A DNA stretch of 48,847 bases. Source: Firmicutes bacterium HGW-Firmicutes-21 (GTDB lineage Bacteria > Bacillota > Clostridia > Oscillospirales > CAG-382). The DNA lies in NCBI GenBank assembly GCA_002841455.1, contig PGZT01000003.1, forward strand, positions 1 to 48,847, read 5' to 3'. Shown here piece by piece: positions 18,039-25,922 of the stretch. How positions within the stretch are numbered: position 1 is the first letter of the stretch; every line of letters starts with the position of its first letter. The position numbers were made by a program, and so were the translations under genes. The notes beneath the pieces were generated by a model. It did no database searches. It was not told where the DNA came from and saw nothing but the letters and a program-made list of their open reading frames with translations.

Positions 18039-19589
18039 ATGTTCAGCGTGTTTTATTCAGCCGCCATAAACGGAATCGACGGTCTTATAGTTAATGTAGA
18101 GTCCTCCGGAATCGGCTCTCCGCAACCGAGGCTTGACATTATAGGGTTGCCGGACGCCGCCGTTAAGGAGGCAGCCGGTAGGGTTCGTTCCGCCGCAAGA
18201 AGCTGTTCTCTCTCATTAAAAAAGGGGTTGCTGACCGTAAATTTAGCTCCCGCCGATATAAAAAAGGAAGGCTCGTCCTACGACCTTCCCATTCTGCTGT
18301 CATTGATTGATCATCCCACCTTGACACGAATGGATTTTTCCAAGAAGTGCTTTGTCGGCGAATTATCGCTGTCGGGCGAGCTCCGTTCGGTAAGCGGCGC
18401 CCTGCCGATGGCTATTGCGGCACGGGATGCCGGCTTCAGGGAATTATACCTTCCTGCCGCAAACGCTCTCGAAGCATCGGCGGCTATAGGAATAAAGGTG
18501 TTCCCCGCAGAGAACGCCAGACAGGTGTTCGATCATCTGTTAGGCGGAAAGCCCATTATACCCGTTGAGTTCTCGGAGCAGGATTTTTTCGGTGCTTCAC
18601 AGGTCTGCACACTCGATTATTCCGATGTAAAGGGACAGGAAGGCGCAAAAAAAGCGCTCGAAATCGCCGCCGCCGGCAGCCATAATATCCTGCTTATAGG
18701 TCCGCCCGGCTCGGGAAAGAGTATGCTCGCCTCAAGACTGCTCGGAATTATGCCGCCCATGACGCTTGAGGAATCGATAGAATCCTCCAAAATACATTCA
18801 ATCGCAGAGCTGACAAGCGAGTTAAAGCCCTTGTTGACCCACCGCCCCTTCCGTGCTCCGCATCATACGCTCTCGCACATAGCGCTGACGGGCGGCGGCT
18901 CGTATCCAAAGCCCGGCGAGATTTCTCTCGCAAATAACGGGGTTCTTTTCCTTGACGAATTCCCCGAGTTTGACAAGCGGTCCAGAGAGGTGCTACGGCA
19001 GCCAATCGAGAACCGCGAGGTTGTAATAACAAGGGTTAACGGTACCGTTACATACCCCGCTTCCTTTCTGCTCGTATGTGCAATGAATCCGTGTAAATGC
19101 GGTTATTTCGGGCATCCAATCAAGGAATGTGTTTGCTCGGTAAGCACAAGGAAGGCTTATATCTCCAAGCTGTCCGGACCGATTCTTGACCGTATCGATT
19201 TGCAGGTTGAGGTGGGTGCGCTGGAGTTCAACGAGCTTGACACCTCCGTTTCCGCCGAGAGCAGTGTCGAGATAAGAAAACGGGTATGTGCCGCTAAGGA
19301 ATTTGCGCTCAGCCGATTCGACGGCGAGAGGCTCGCAAACGGAAAAATGCTGACCTCAAACGCTTTAATGCAGCCTAAGCATATACGCAAATACTGTACG
19401 ACCGACGAGGCGGGAAAGGAACTGCTTTATGCGGCGTTCAACCGCTTGAATTTGTCCGCCAGAGGATATGACAAGGTTCTTAAGGTAGCTCGTACAATTG
19501 CCGACTTTGATAAAAGCGAGTTGATAAAAGCACCGCATATAGCATTTGCGGTACAGCTCCGCAGCCTTGATAAAAAGTACAACCGTTAA
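18039..19589 (+). CDS. YifB/ComM-type Mg-chelatase-like AAA ATPase
   Basis: The 516-residue product belongs to the YifB/ComM family, whose ComM member is a hexameric helicase that promotes branch migration during natural transformation. Three parts are visible: an N-terminal Lon-like S5 fold (from MFSVFYSAAINGIDG), the AAA core with Walker A GPPGSGKSMLASR near 220 and Walker B LFLDEFPEF near 310, and a C-terminal domain with the short cysteine cluster NPCKCGYFGH. I chose ATG 18039 because family members begin MFSV; an ATG at 18021 adds six residues. Neither has a good ribosome binding site. It is divergent from nifJ and monocistronic. In Clostridia the role is usually assumed to be recombination-related, and no competence genes are nearby. 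Confidence 0.9.
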   Translation: MFSVFYSAAINGIDGLIVNVESSGIGSPQPRLDIIGLPDAAVKEAAGRVRSAARSCSLSLKKGLLTVNLAPADIKKEGSSYDLPILLSLIDHPTLTRMDFSKKCFVGELSLSGELRSVSGALPMAIAARDAGFRELYLPAANALEASAAIGIKVFPAENARQVFDHLLGGKPIIPVEFSEQDFFGASQVCTLDYSDVKGQEGAKKALEIAAAGSHNILLIGPPGSGKSMLASRLLGIMPPMTLEESIESSKIHSIAELTSELKPLLTHRPFRAPHHTLSHIALTGGGSYPKPGEISLANNGVLFLDEFPEFDKRSREVLRQPIENREVVITRVNGTVTYPASFLLVCAMNPCKCGYFGHPIKECVCSVSTRKAYISKLSGPILDRIDLQVEVGALEFNELDTSVSAESSVEIRKRVCAAKEFALSRFDGERLANGKMLTSNALMQPKHIRKYCTTDEAGKELLYAAFNRLNLSARGYDKVLKVARTIADFDKSELIKAPHIAFAVQLRSLDKKYNR

Positions 19590-19639
19590 GGTGATGAATT
19601 TGTAAGCAGGTTTACATAAAACAGCTAATTTATAATGAA

Positions 19640-19736
19640 TTATACACATAAAAGCGTGGATAACTCGGTGGACAATGTGAAAATACTGCTATTTGGGCAA
19701 AAGTTATCCACAAAATGCGGATAACAGTGTGCATAA
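19640..19736. promoter_or_regulatory. Cluster of five DnaA-box-like 9-mers
   Basis: Matches to TTATNCACA: TTATACACA at 19640-19648 (+), TTATCCACG at 19655-19663 (-), TTATCCACA at 19704-19712 (+), TTATCCGCA at 19716-19724 (-) and TTATGCACA at 19728-19736 (-). Three are perfect and two differ at one position. A weaker sixth lies at 19668-19676. An AT-rich stretch follows (19745-19815). The density far exceeds chance, but dnaA, dnaN and rpmH are not nearby. Confidence 0.65.
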
Positions 19737-19769
19737 CTTTCCGTTGGTATGTTTTTTGTAAGTATTATG

Positions 19770-19775
19770 TATAAT
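19770..19775 (+). promoter_or_regulatory. Putative -10 box of the following membrane-protein gene
   Basis: A consensus TATAAT lies about 50 bp before ATG 19827 and just downstream of the DnaA-box cluster. No good -35 box is present at 16-18 bp, which would fit an activator- or DnaA-influenced promoter (inference). Confidence 0.4.
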
Positions 19776-19826
19776 GATTGTAAAGATTAATATATTTTTG
19801 TGCAATTTTGAGAGGAACTGGGTAAA

Positions 19827-20660
19827 ATGGATTATAAAGGGAATCAATTTGAGGACGATGACGAGGACGAGGGGTATCCCAATAAATCAAAAACAGGAAA
19901 ACGAGTAAAAAAGATATTCAAGTATCTAATGTATTCGATTTCGTTTCTCATTTACGCAGTCGTATTGTTTTCTATATTCTCGACCTGTGACCCCGGTATG
20001 ATAACGAAGATGCATTTTTCCGACCAGGCTCGTGAGATGGCGGAAAGGAACCCCGATAATTTTGTAGTTTACAGCGTTAAACCGGCAAAATTTATGGATT
20101 ATTACGGCACCGTTCAGCTAAAAAGCATTTATTATGCCGAAACGGCAAACGAATTTGAGATAGGAATACAGTTCAATCTGCAAAAAATCTCCGACGGCAA
20201 GGTTGACGACGCTCTTGTTTTTGTTTTAACCGACAATGAAGGGAATTATTATCCTGTGGTTAATATCGTTACCGGTTCCAACCGGAAGTATGGTTACGCA
20301 AGGGTTAGCTTTGGCGGAGTATCACTTGCTTTGGAGGAGAATAAGTATATAAAATCCGCAGAAACGAGCCGCGATTTTGAGAGTGACTATGAGGAGATGT
20401 TTATCAGCAAGGCTGAAAGCACCTTAAGCGACGATATAAATGACGAAAGCGAAGATAAGGAAGAAATAGGTACAGGTGTAAACTATAAATTGAGTATTTA
20501 TTCATACGACAAAATTATAAAAAAGGGATATGCCTCTGTAACAAACGGCTTGGTAAACATTGATTACGAGAGCTTTTTAAACGATCCGGTTGCTCCGATA
20601 ACAACGCTGAGAGTGTATAACAATAACACCGTTGTTTATTTAGAGGATTATAAGCGTTAA
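19827..20660 (+). CDS. Single-pass membrane protein of unknown function
   Basis: This 277-residue protein is not one I recognise. It starts with a very acidic stretch (FEDDDEDE, residues 8-15) and then a basic stretch (GKRVKKIFK). One membrane helix at about 33-52 is followed by an extracytoplasmic domain of about 220 residues. That domain alternates predicted strands (FVVYSVKPAKFMDYYGTVQL, EFEIGIQFNL) with an acidic linker (DDINDESEDKEE) near 205. There is no cysteine pair or catalytic signature. The start at 19827 has GAGAGGAA about ten bases upstream. It is followed at 78 bp by another unknown membrane protein on the same strand, so the two may act together. Confidence 0.8.
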   Translation: MDYKGNQFEDDDEDEGYPNKSKTGKRVKKIFKYLMYSISFLIYAVVLFSIFSTCDPGMITKMHFSDQAREMAERNPDNFVVYSVKPAKFMDYYGTVQLKSIYYAETANEFEIGIQFNLQKISDGKVDDALVFVLTDNEGNYYPVVNIVTGSNRKYGYARVSFGGVSLALEENKYIKSAETSRDFESDYEEMFISKAESTLSDDINDESEDKEEIGTGVNYKLSIYSYDKIIKKGYASVTNGLVNIDYESFLNDPVAPITTLRVYNNNTVVYLEDYKR

Positions 20661-20738
20661 ATGTACTTTTTACAGAGTATCACGAATATAAAATATTAGG
20701 TTTTTCAGATACAGAACGGTAACGAAAGGGATTTTATT

Positions 20739-21764
20739 ATGTTTAAAAGAGAGTTTCATGTAAAAAAGGGTTCGGGTGCATTTATGATAAAAGGTTTGTT
20801 CTACCTTCTTATGATGCTATTGGCTCTGCTGTGCTGCCTGTTCCCAAAGCTCTATAATATCGCAGCCGAATATAGAACCTATATCGTTGCAATAGGATTT
20901 TCCGCTTGTCTGTATTTCACCTTCATGTTCGTTTTTACCGTTTATACGGGAATAAAGCCGTTTGACGCGCTTATTCTGACCGATAACGGTATTTATGATT
21001 TTGTAAATTATCCACGAAAAGGAATATTTATCGATTGGGCGAATGTTTCCTCCGTAAAAATATTCGGCTCGCAGAAAGCACCCCTGCTCGGGATAGAGTT
21101 ATATGACACCGACGCTTTAATAGAAACCGTTAAAAAATCAATAGGTAACGATATTCGCACCAATGTAGAGGCAGGGCTGCCGGCAATTGTAATAAAGCAA
21201 TCCGAGATAGCGCCAAGGCTCTCGCAGATATTACCCGCTTTTAACGATATTATATCCGCAACCCGACCGATTCCGATAACAAACGGCTTTTCCGACTTTG
21301 ATGACTCCGGGGATGAACCGATTATGGTCGTATCCGACCATATAGAGAAGAATACCCCAGAAACGCAGGCTGTTTTCGACGAGATTAATACAAAGACAGT
21401 AAGAGCTGCGAAAAAGACAATGGAGGAGGTCTTTGTACTCCCGAATAAAAACAATACGGAAAAAAGTGCTCCCCTGCCGGCTTTTCCCGAATTTGCGATG
21501 GAAAGCGAGCCGATAAAACAGCCTGACAATAAAACAGTTGACGAGGAAGCAAAGACAAAGGAAATGCCGATAGTTGACCTTGCTAAAAAAATCGCCGACT
21601 CGCAAAAGTCACCGATTATTCTACCAAACGACAGTAAAAAAGATCCCTCCGACTCTAAAGATAATAAAGAAAAGAATAAAGAGGAAATCAAATCGCTCGA
21701 CGAGCTTCTAAACAGCTTTTCAATTCCGATTGGTTCAAAAAAGGAAAACGGAGAGACGGTTTAA
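20739..21764 (+). CDS. Two-helix membrane protein with PH-like domain and acidic tail
   Basis: This 341-residue protein has two close membrane helices (about 15-36 and 44-66), a cytoplasmic domain (about 70-170) and a long lysine/glutamate/proline-rich, probably disordered tail (about 185-341). The segment LILTDNGIYDFVNYPRKGIF followed by IDWANVSSVKIFG resembles the small bacterial PH-like fold of the STM3941 family, where a tryptophan-containing strand follows the first hairpin. That assignment is from memory and tentative. The ribosome binding site is AAAGGG. No function can be assigned; its position after another membrane protein suggests a shared envelope role. Confidence 0.8.
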   Translation: MFKREFHVKKGSGAFMIKGLFYLLMMLLALLCCLFPKLYNIAAEYRTYIVAIGFSACLYFTFMFVFTVYTGIKPFDALILTDNGIYDFVNYPRKGIFIDWANVSSVKIFGSQKAPLLGIELYDTDALIETVKKSIGNDIRTNVEAGLPAIVIKQSEIAPRLSQILPAFNDIISATRPIPITNGFSDFDDSGDEPIMVVSDHIEKNTPETQAVFDEINTKTVRAAKKTMEEVFVLPNKNNTEKSAPLPAFPEFAMESEPIKQPDNKTVDEEAKTKEMPIVDLAKKIADSQKSPIILPNDSKKDPSDSKDNKEKNKEEIKSLDELLNSFSIPIGSKKENGETV

Positions 21765-21827
21765 CCCGTATTATAACATTTCATAAAATTGACATTTTGC
21801 GATTTGTAATTTATTTTTGTTTAGCAC

Positions 21828-21856
21828 TTGACAAACGCATTTGTGTATGCTATATT
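21828..21856 (+). promoter_or_regulatory. Promoter of the cold-shock gene
   Basis: A perfect TTGACA (21828-21833) lies 17 bp before TATATT (21851-21856), which is extended by TGC immediately upstream. The predicted leader is about 120 bases, as is typical of temperature-responsive csp messages. Confidence 0.85.
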
Positions 21857-21983
21857 GTTATTGTATTCCGAATGTATCTATGAACTCACAGTACTGCTGA
21901 AGGTCATTGTTCGTTTAGATGATTTTAGTGTATTGCGGGTTTTTTGTTTTTTTGGAGTATGAATATTTATTTTGGAGGTACCA

Positions 21984-22196
21984 ATGAATAAAGGTACAGT
22001 AAAGTGGTTTAACGCAGAAAAGGGATTTGGATTTATTTCCAACGATGCAGGCGGAGACGATGTTTTCGTTCACTTCTCGGCAATTCAGTCTCAGGGCTAC
22101 AAGGCTTTGAACGAAGGTCAGAAGGTTATGTTTGATATCGAGAAGGATCCTAAGGACACACGCAAGCTCAGAGCTGCAAATGTAACAATCGCGTAG
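21984..22196 (+). CDS. Cold-shock protein (CspA family)
   Basis: This 70-residue single cold-shock domain is an RNA/ssDNA-binding chaperone. RNP1 (KGFGFIS, about residues 14-20) and RNP2 (VFVHFSAI, about 28-35) are intact. ATG 21984 is chosen because GGAGG (21974-21978) lies five bases upstream and the protein then begins [10 protein letters not shown] like its family. A longer frame starting TTG at 21972 would run through the ribosome binding site. It is monocistronic, with its own strong promoter, a leader of about 120 bases and a perfect terminator. The long leader suggests post-transcriptional, temperature-dependent control (inference from csp genes in general). Confidence 0.95.
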   Translation: MNKGTVKWFNAEKGFGFISNDAGGDDVFVHFSAIQSQGYKALNEGQKVMFDIEKDPKDTRKLRAANVTIA

Positions 22197-22284
22197 AACC
22201 CTTTTTTCAAAAACACTGCTTTCACAGAGTGTAAACACTGCTTTATAAGCTCTAACTTATATATCTTTGATTATTGTGTTTTGA

Positions 22285-22317
22285 CAGGGACGGATTACTC
22301 CGTCCCTGCTTTTTTTT
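22285..22317 (+). terminator. Terminator of the cold-shock gene
   Basis: A perfect 10-bp GC-rich stem (22285-22294 with 22299-22308) and a four-base loop are followed by eight T. It lies between the convergent cold-shock and ABC ATPase genes. Confidence 0.95.
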
Positions 22318-22325
22318 GCTCTTTT

Positions 22326-23015
22326 TTATTGTTTTTTTATATCCAAATTAATCTTTCCATCTGTTATTTCAATAATCCTGTCAGCTTTTTCCGCTATGTG
22401 CCTGTCATGGGTAATAATTATAAAGGTTGTTCCGTATCTTTCGTTAATATCTCTGAGCAGGTTATAAATTGTCTCTGTGGAATTGGAATCGAGGTTGCCT
22501 GTCGGCTCGTCGGCAAGAATAATCTGCGGGTTGTTTATTAATGCTCTTGCTATTGCTGTCCGTTGCTGTTGACCTCCCGACATTTTTGTGGAATTGTTGT
22601 TAATCACCTTTTCCAATCCCACAAGACGCATATATTCAACAGCCTTTTCCCTCATCTCCTTTGTAACCGCTCCGTTTTCTATTCTGTACGGGAGCAGAAC
22701 ATTTTCAAGCGCAGTAAACTCGGGAAGAAGATAATGGAATTGAAAAACAAACCCGATGCTCTTATTCCTTATTTCGGACAAACGGTTTTTTGTCATACGA
22801 GCGATGTTTATACCGTTTATTATAACCTCTCCGGAGGACGGCTTGTCCAATGTACCCATTATATTAAGCAGGGTGCTTTTTCCGCTACCCGACTGCCCGA
22901 TAATTGAGTTGAAGGAGCCTGACTCGAAGCTAAGGTTTATGTTATTTAGCACCTGCGTTTTTATTGTGCTTCCGTAGATTTTGTTGATGTTTTTCAATTC
23001 AAGAATATTATTCAT
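22326..23015 (-). CDS. ABC transporter ATPase (MacB/LolD type)
   Basis: This 229-residue cytoplasmic ATPase has Walker A GQSGSGKSTLLN near 38-49, the signature SGGQQQR near 144-150, Walker B IILADEP near 163-169 and the switch histidine in ITHDRH near 201. It belongs to the MacB/LolD/FtsE branch, which powers mechanotransmission-type transporters acting on the outer face of the membrane rather than importers. It is 11 bp after the FtsX-type permease gene and has a GAGGGGG ribosome binding site. It is the last gene of the operon headed by a cobalamin-binding protein. The substrate is unknown. Confidence 0.93.
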   Translation of the reverse strand: MNNILELKNINKIYGSTIKTQVLNNINLSFESGSFNSIIGQSGSGKSTLLNIMGTLDKPSSGEVIINGINIARMTKNRLSEIRNKSIGFVFQFHYLLPEFTALENVLLPYRIENGAVTKEMREKAVEYMRLVGLEKVINNNSTKMSGGQQQRTAIARALINNPQIILADEPTGNLDSNSTETIYNLLRDINERYGTTFIIITHDRHIAEKADRIIEITDGKINLDIKKQ

Positions 23016-23026
23016 CGGCTACCCCC

Positions 23027-24193
23027 TCAGTTGTTTCTAATTATATCAATAGGATCTAATTTCGACGACCTTCTTGCCGGTATCATGGCTGCAATAAGGC
23101 ACGCCAGCACCGCAATCAAACCCGACACCATGATAAACGAACTGTTTATGTAAAGAGCGATAACCGGTGTCCCGTCCGGATTCAAGGCGAAAGCCGTAAA
23201 GGATGCCGAGAGCCCGATACCTATTGCGATTCCGGCAAGCGCTCCGAACACGCCGAGCATAAGCCCCTCCGACAGGAATATGAGGCTTGCCTGTCTGCTT
23301 TTTATGCCCATTGCTTTTAGTATACCGATCTGCCTTGATTTCTGCATTACGGTTATCGCAAGCACACTGGCAATGCCCAGAACCACCGATATCATTACAA
23401 AGACCTGTATCATCAGACTGGAAATACTCTGCCCCTGTAACCCGCTGAGCAGTTGCTCGTTCTGTCCCTTCCAATCGGTAATCCTCAACCCTTGATTGTC
23501 CAGCCGCTCCCGTAGATTCTCTGCGATAATATCGGCATTGAATATCTCTGAGGAGGCAACCTGCATCTCAATTGCGCTTACCTTGTCCCCGATACTAAAA
23601 ATCTCCTGTGCCGATGCTATGGTCGTTACACACCAGCTGCCGTTTAATGCCGCCACCTTGAAGTCAAAAAAACCGGATACCCGACAAACTACCGTCCTTT
23701 TATCTGCGGTTATAAGGCTGATGGTATCGTCTATCTTCAAGCCATATTTATCCTTTATGGCAGTACCCAGCATAACCTCGCCGTTGTTCATGGGAAAAGC
23801 GCCCTCTGTGATATACTCAGAGAATTTATAAATACCCTCTGCTTTCTGTCTGTCAAAGCCTCGTACGACAACCGATTGCGAAGCACCACCGCTTTCAAGA
23901 AATGCCGGATTATCAAGCACGGGAGAAATGTTTATGATACTGTCTCCGCCATCAATGGCTTTTTGCATAAGTGTTGTATAATCCTCCAGCAGCTCGTTAT
24001 CAGCGGAGGCGGTTATGGTTATCTGCGAGGAGTTCCCGATTGTGGAGTTTACAAGGCTGTTTTGCAATCCTTGTATCAGAGAGCCAATGAAAATCTGCAC
24101 AGATACTCCGATACCGATTCCCAGAATTATTATTATTGTTTGCAAAACATTGGACCTTAGGAATCTAAGGGCAATACTAAAGCTGAGCTTCAT
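23027..24193 (-). CDS. ABC transporter permease, FtsX/MacB type
   Basis: This 388-residue permease has the MacB/LolE layout: a membrane helix at about 20-40 (IIIILGIGIGVSVQIFIGSL), a roughly 220-residue extracytoplasmic MacB_PCD-like domain, and three C-terminal helices (about 265-290, 310-335, 355-378) with the FtsX-type sequence MQKSRQIGILKAMG between the first two. Its start codon overlaps the stop of the upstream cobalamin-binding gene in an ATGA arrangement, so the two are translationally coupled. It would form a homodimer with two copies of the downstream ATPase. Possible roles include lipoprotein, peptide or antibiotic handling; the sequence does not decide. Confidence 0.92.
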   Translation of the reverse strand: MKLSFSIALRFLRSNVLQTIIIILGIGIGVSVQIFIGSLIQGLQNSLVNSTIGNSSQITITASADNELLEDYTTLMQKAIDGGDSIINISPVLDNPAFLESGGASQSVVVRGFDRQKAEGIYKFSEYITEGAFPMNNGEVMLGTAIKDKYGLKIDDTISLITADKRTVVCRVSGFFDFKVAALNGSWCVTTIASAQEIFSIGDKVSAIEMQVASSEIFNADIIAENLRERLDNQGLRITDWKGQNEQLLSGLQGQSISSLMIQVFVMISVVLGIASVLAITVMQKSRQIGILKAMGIKSRQASLIFLSEGLMLGVFGALAGIAIGIGLSASFTAFALNPDGTPVIALYINSSFIMVSGLIAVLACLIAAMIPARRSSKLDPIDIIRNN

Positions 24194-24849
24194 TCCCTCC
24201 CCTCCTTTAATACCGAGGTTATGCTTTTAATATCCTCAAAGGTATGCGCATAATAATCGGCATTAATCTTACTAATATTTTCGCTGTTTGCGACAAAAGC
24301 ACTGCCCCCGATTATAATTCTTGTATTCGATGGTGCTTTTTTTCTCAAATCCTCCACTAACTTTTTTGTTACTATAATGTTATAGAAATTACTTACGCTT
24401 ATGGCTACAAAGTCGGGAGCGATAATATCCACCGCTCCGATAAAATCATCGTACGGGGTGTCGCTCCCCACAAAAACCGCATCTATTCCGCATAAAACAA
24501 AATAATCCGCTACCATTCTCGCCCCGAGGTCGTGGTGTTCCTGCGGTGGGCATAATACCACTGCTTTACCGTATATTTTAGTTTCCTGACGGTTGAGCTG
24601 TTCCAGTACATACGGATAACAGCACTCCACAACTGTCCTTACAATTGCTGTACGAACATGCTCTTTCCATACGCATATGCGCTTATCTTTAAGCGAGCAC
24701 GCCATTCCGTTAAGCGCAGGTGTTAGTATTTCGGTATAAAGACCGACAACATCCGTCTTCTTGCTGCTCAAGAGTTCTAAAACAAACTCGACAGCCTCTT
24801 TTTTGTTCTCTTTTTCGAGTATTTCCGTAAACTTCTCATAATACTCCAT
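24190..24849 (-). CDS. Stand-alone cobalamin (B12)-binding protein
   Basis: This 219-residue protein has an N-terminal helical bundle (about 1-90, with EHVRTAIVRTVVE like the B12-binding-2 helical cap) followed by a Rossmann-like B12-binding domain (about 90-215). The lower-ligand loop reads EHHDLG (about 103-108), matching DxHxxG with Glu for Asp. GSDTP and IIGGSAFV sit at the expected later positions. It resembles the light-sensing half of CarH/LitR regulators, but the DNA-binding domain is missing. The tryptophan of the CarH Wx9EH motif is replaced by Leu. Translation is coupled to an FtsX-type permease. A sensor or corrinoid-carrier role is inferred, not shown. Confidence 0.88.
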   Translation of the reverse strand: MEYYEKFTEILEKENKKEAVEFVLELLSSKKTDVVGLYTEILTPALNGMACSLKDKRICVWKEHVRTAIVRTVVECCYPYVLEQLNRQETKIYGKAVVLCPPQEHHDLGARMVADYFVLCGIDAVFVGSDTPYDDFIGAVDIIAPDFVAISVSNFYNIIVTKKLVEDLRKKAPSNTRIIIGGSAFVANSENISKINADYYAHTFEDIKSITSVLKEGRE

Positions 24850-24893
24850 ATCAGAAATCCACCGCCTTTGCTGTTTATTTTACTTATATTGAC

Positions 24894-24922
24894 ATAATAG
24901 CATACAATAAATGCTTTTGCAA
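24894..24922 (-). promoter_or_regulatory. Promoter of the B12-binding/ABC operon
   Basis: On the minus strand TTGCAA (24922-24917) and TATTAT (24899-24894) are separated by 17 bp, about 45 bp before the start codon. It separates this three-gene operon from the methionine operon upstream. Confidence 0.7.
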
Positions 24923-24936
24923 CAATCATTTGCAAT

Positions 24937-24969
24937 AAGAAAAAGCCTTTGGGCGTTACCCCTCGGCTT
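24937..24969 (-). terminator. Terminator of the metE-metF-lysR operon
   Basis: On the minus strand AAGCC and GGG pair with CCC and GGCTT around a small internal loop, followed by a U-rich tract. It lies 15 bp past the lysR stop codon. Confidence 0.75.
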
Positions 24970-24983
24970 CTTCGTATAATTAT

Positions 24984-25904
24984 TTATTCAAGATCCAATC
25001 CGTTTTCGGAGATGATACTCTTTAGCTCCTCGATATAAGCCGCTCCCAGCTTGCTGAGCGTCATATCTCTGTGCGATATCCACCCTACGGAGATATATTC
25101 GTCCGCTTTAAGCGGAACCGAAACAATATCTGTTCCGTTCAGCTCGGCACTTAGTATACCCGTTGAAATCGTGTAGCCGTTCAGACCTATTAACAGATTA
25201 AAAAGCGTTGCTCTGTCGCTTACAACAATGTTTTTTTTACGATAAACCGTGCTGAGAATTTCCTCCGAAAAATAAAACGAATTGTATGTCCCCTGCTCAA
25301 AGCTCAGATACGGATATTCCGCAAGGTCGTCGAGAGTTACGAACTCCTTCTTTGACAACGGGTTGTGCTTGCTGACAAAAATATACGGATTGGCGGTAAA
25401 AAGCGGATTATAGGACAGGCTGTTCTCCTTAAAGAGCTTGTTCATAACCTTATTATTAAACGAACTTAAGTAAAGAATGCCTATCTCGCTCCTAAGGCTC
25501 TTTACATCCTCGAGAATCTCGTAGGTTCTGGTCTCTCTTAGGTTAAAGTCGTATTCCTCAAAGCCATATTTCTTGATAAGCGAAACAAAGGCGTTTACCG
25601 CAAACGAATAATGCTGGGTAGAAACCGAAAAGCTTGCATGTGCGGGCTGTGAGCTGAGATACCTCGCCTCCATTAGCTCGGTCTGCTCGACAATCTGACG
25701 GGCGTAACGAAGGAACTCGTTACCCTCAACCGACAACACCACGCCCTTGTTTGTACGCAGGAATAGGGTTATTCCTATCTCCCGTTCAAGCTCCTTAACA
25801 GCGTTTGAAAGGCTGGGCTGAGATATATAAAGCCTTTTTGCAGCCTCGCTCATCGAACCGCTGTTGACGATTTCTATTATATACTTAAGCTGCTGTAAAG
25901 TCAC
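24984..25904 (-). CDS. LysR-family transcriptional regulator
   Basis: The 306-residue product has an N-terminal winged helix-turn-helix (about 1-60: MTLQQLKYIIEIVNSGSMSE, then AAKRLYISQPSLSNAVKELE). A periplasmic-binding-like effector domain (about 90-295) follows. It is the third gene of an operon with metE and metF, 18 bp after metF. The obvious inference is that it senses methionine-cycle or sulfur status, as MetR or CysB relatives do, and controls metE. A TACTATA-N9-TATAGTA inverted repeat at the metE promoter is a candidate operator. Being co-transcribed with its probable targets would create autoregulation. The effector cannot be read from sequence. Confidence 0.92.
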   Translation of the reverse strand: MTLQQLKYIIEIVNSGSMSEAAKRLYISQPSLSNAVKELEREIGITLFLRTNKGVVLSVEGNEFLRYARQIVEQTELMEARYLSSQPAHASFSVSTQHYSFAVNAFVSLIKKYGFEEYDFNLRETRTYEILEDVKSLRSEIGILYLSSFNNKVMNKLFKENSLSYNPLFTANPYIFVSKHNPLSKKEFVTLDDLAEYPYLSFEQGTYNSFYFSEEILSTVYRKKNIVVSDRATLFNLLIGLNGYTISTGILSAELNGTDIVSVPLKADEYISVGWISHRDMTLSKLGAAYIEELKSIISENGLDLE

Positions 25905-25922
25905 CTTATCTCTCTCCTTTTT

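Noticed and set aside
19590-19826. Chromosomal origin oriC
   Set aside because: DnaA boxes and an AT-rich stretch are present, but dnaA, dnaN, rpmH and gyr genes are absent, and housekeeping operons to the right run toward it on the minus strand. Kept only as a DnaA-box cluster.
21008-21691. 227-codon minus-strand open frame
   Set aside because: Antisense to the PH-like membrane-protein gene; serine/isoleucine-rich composition typical of a shadow frame.
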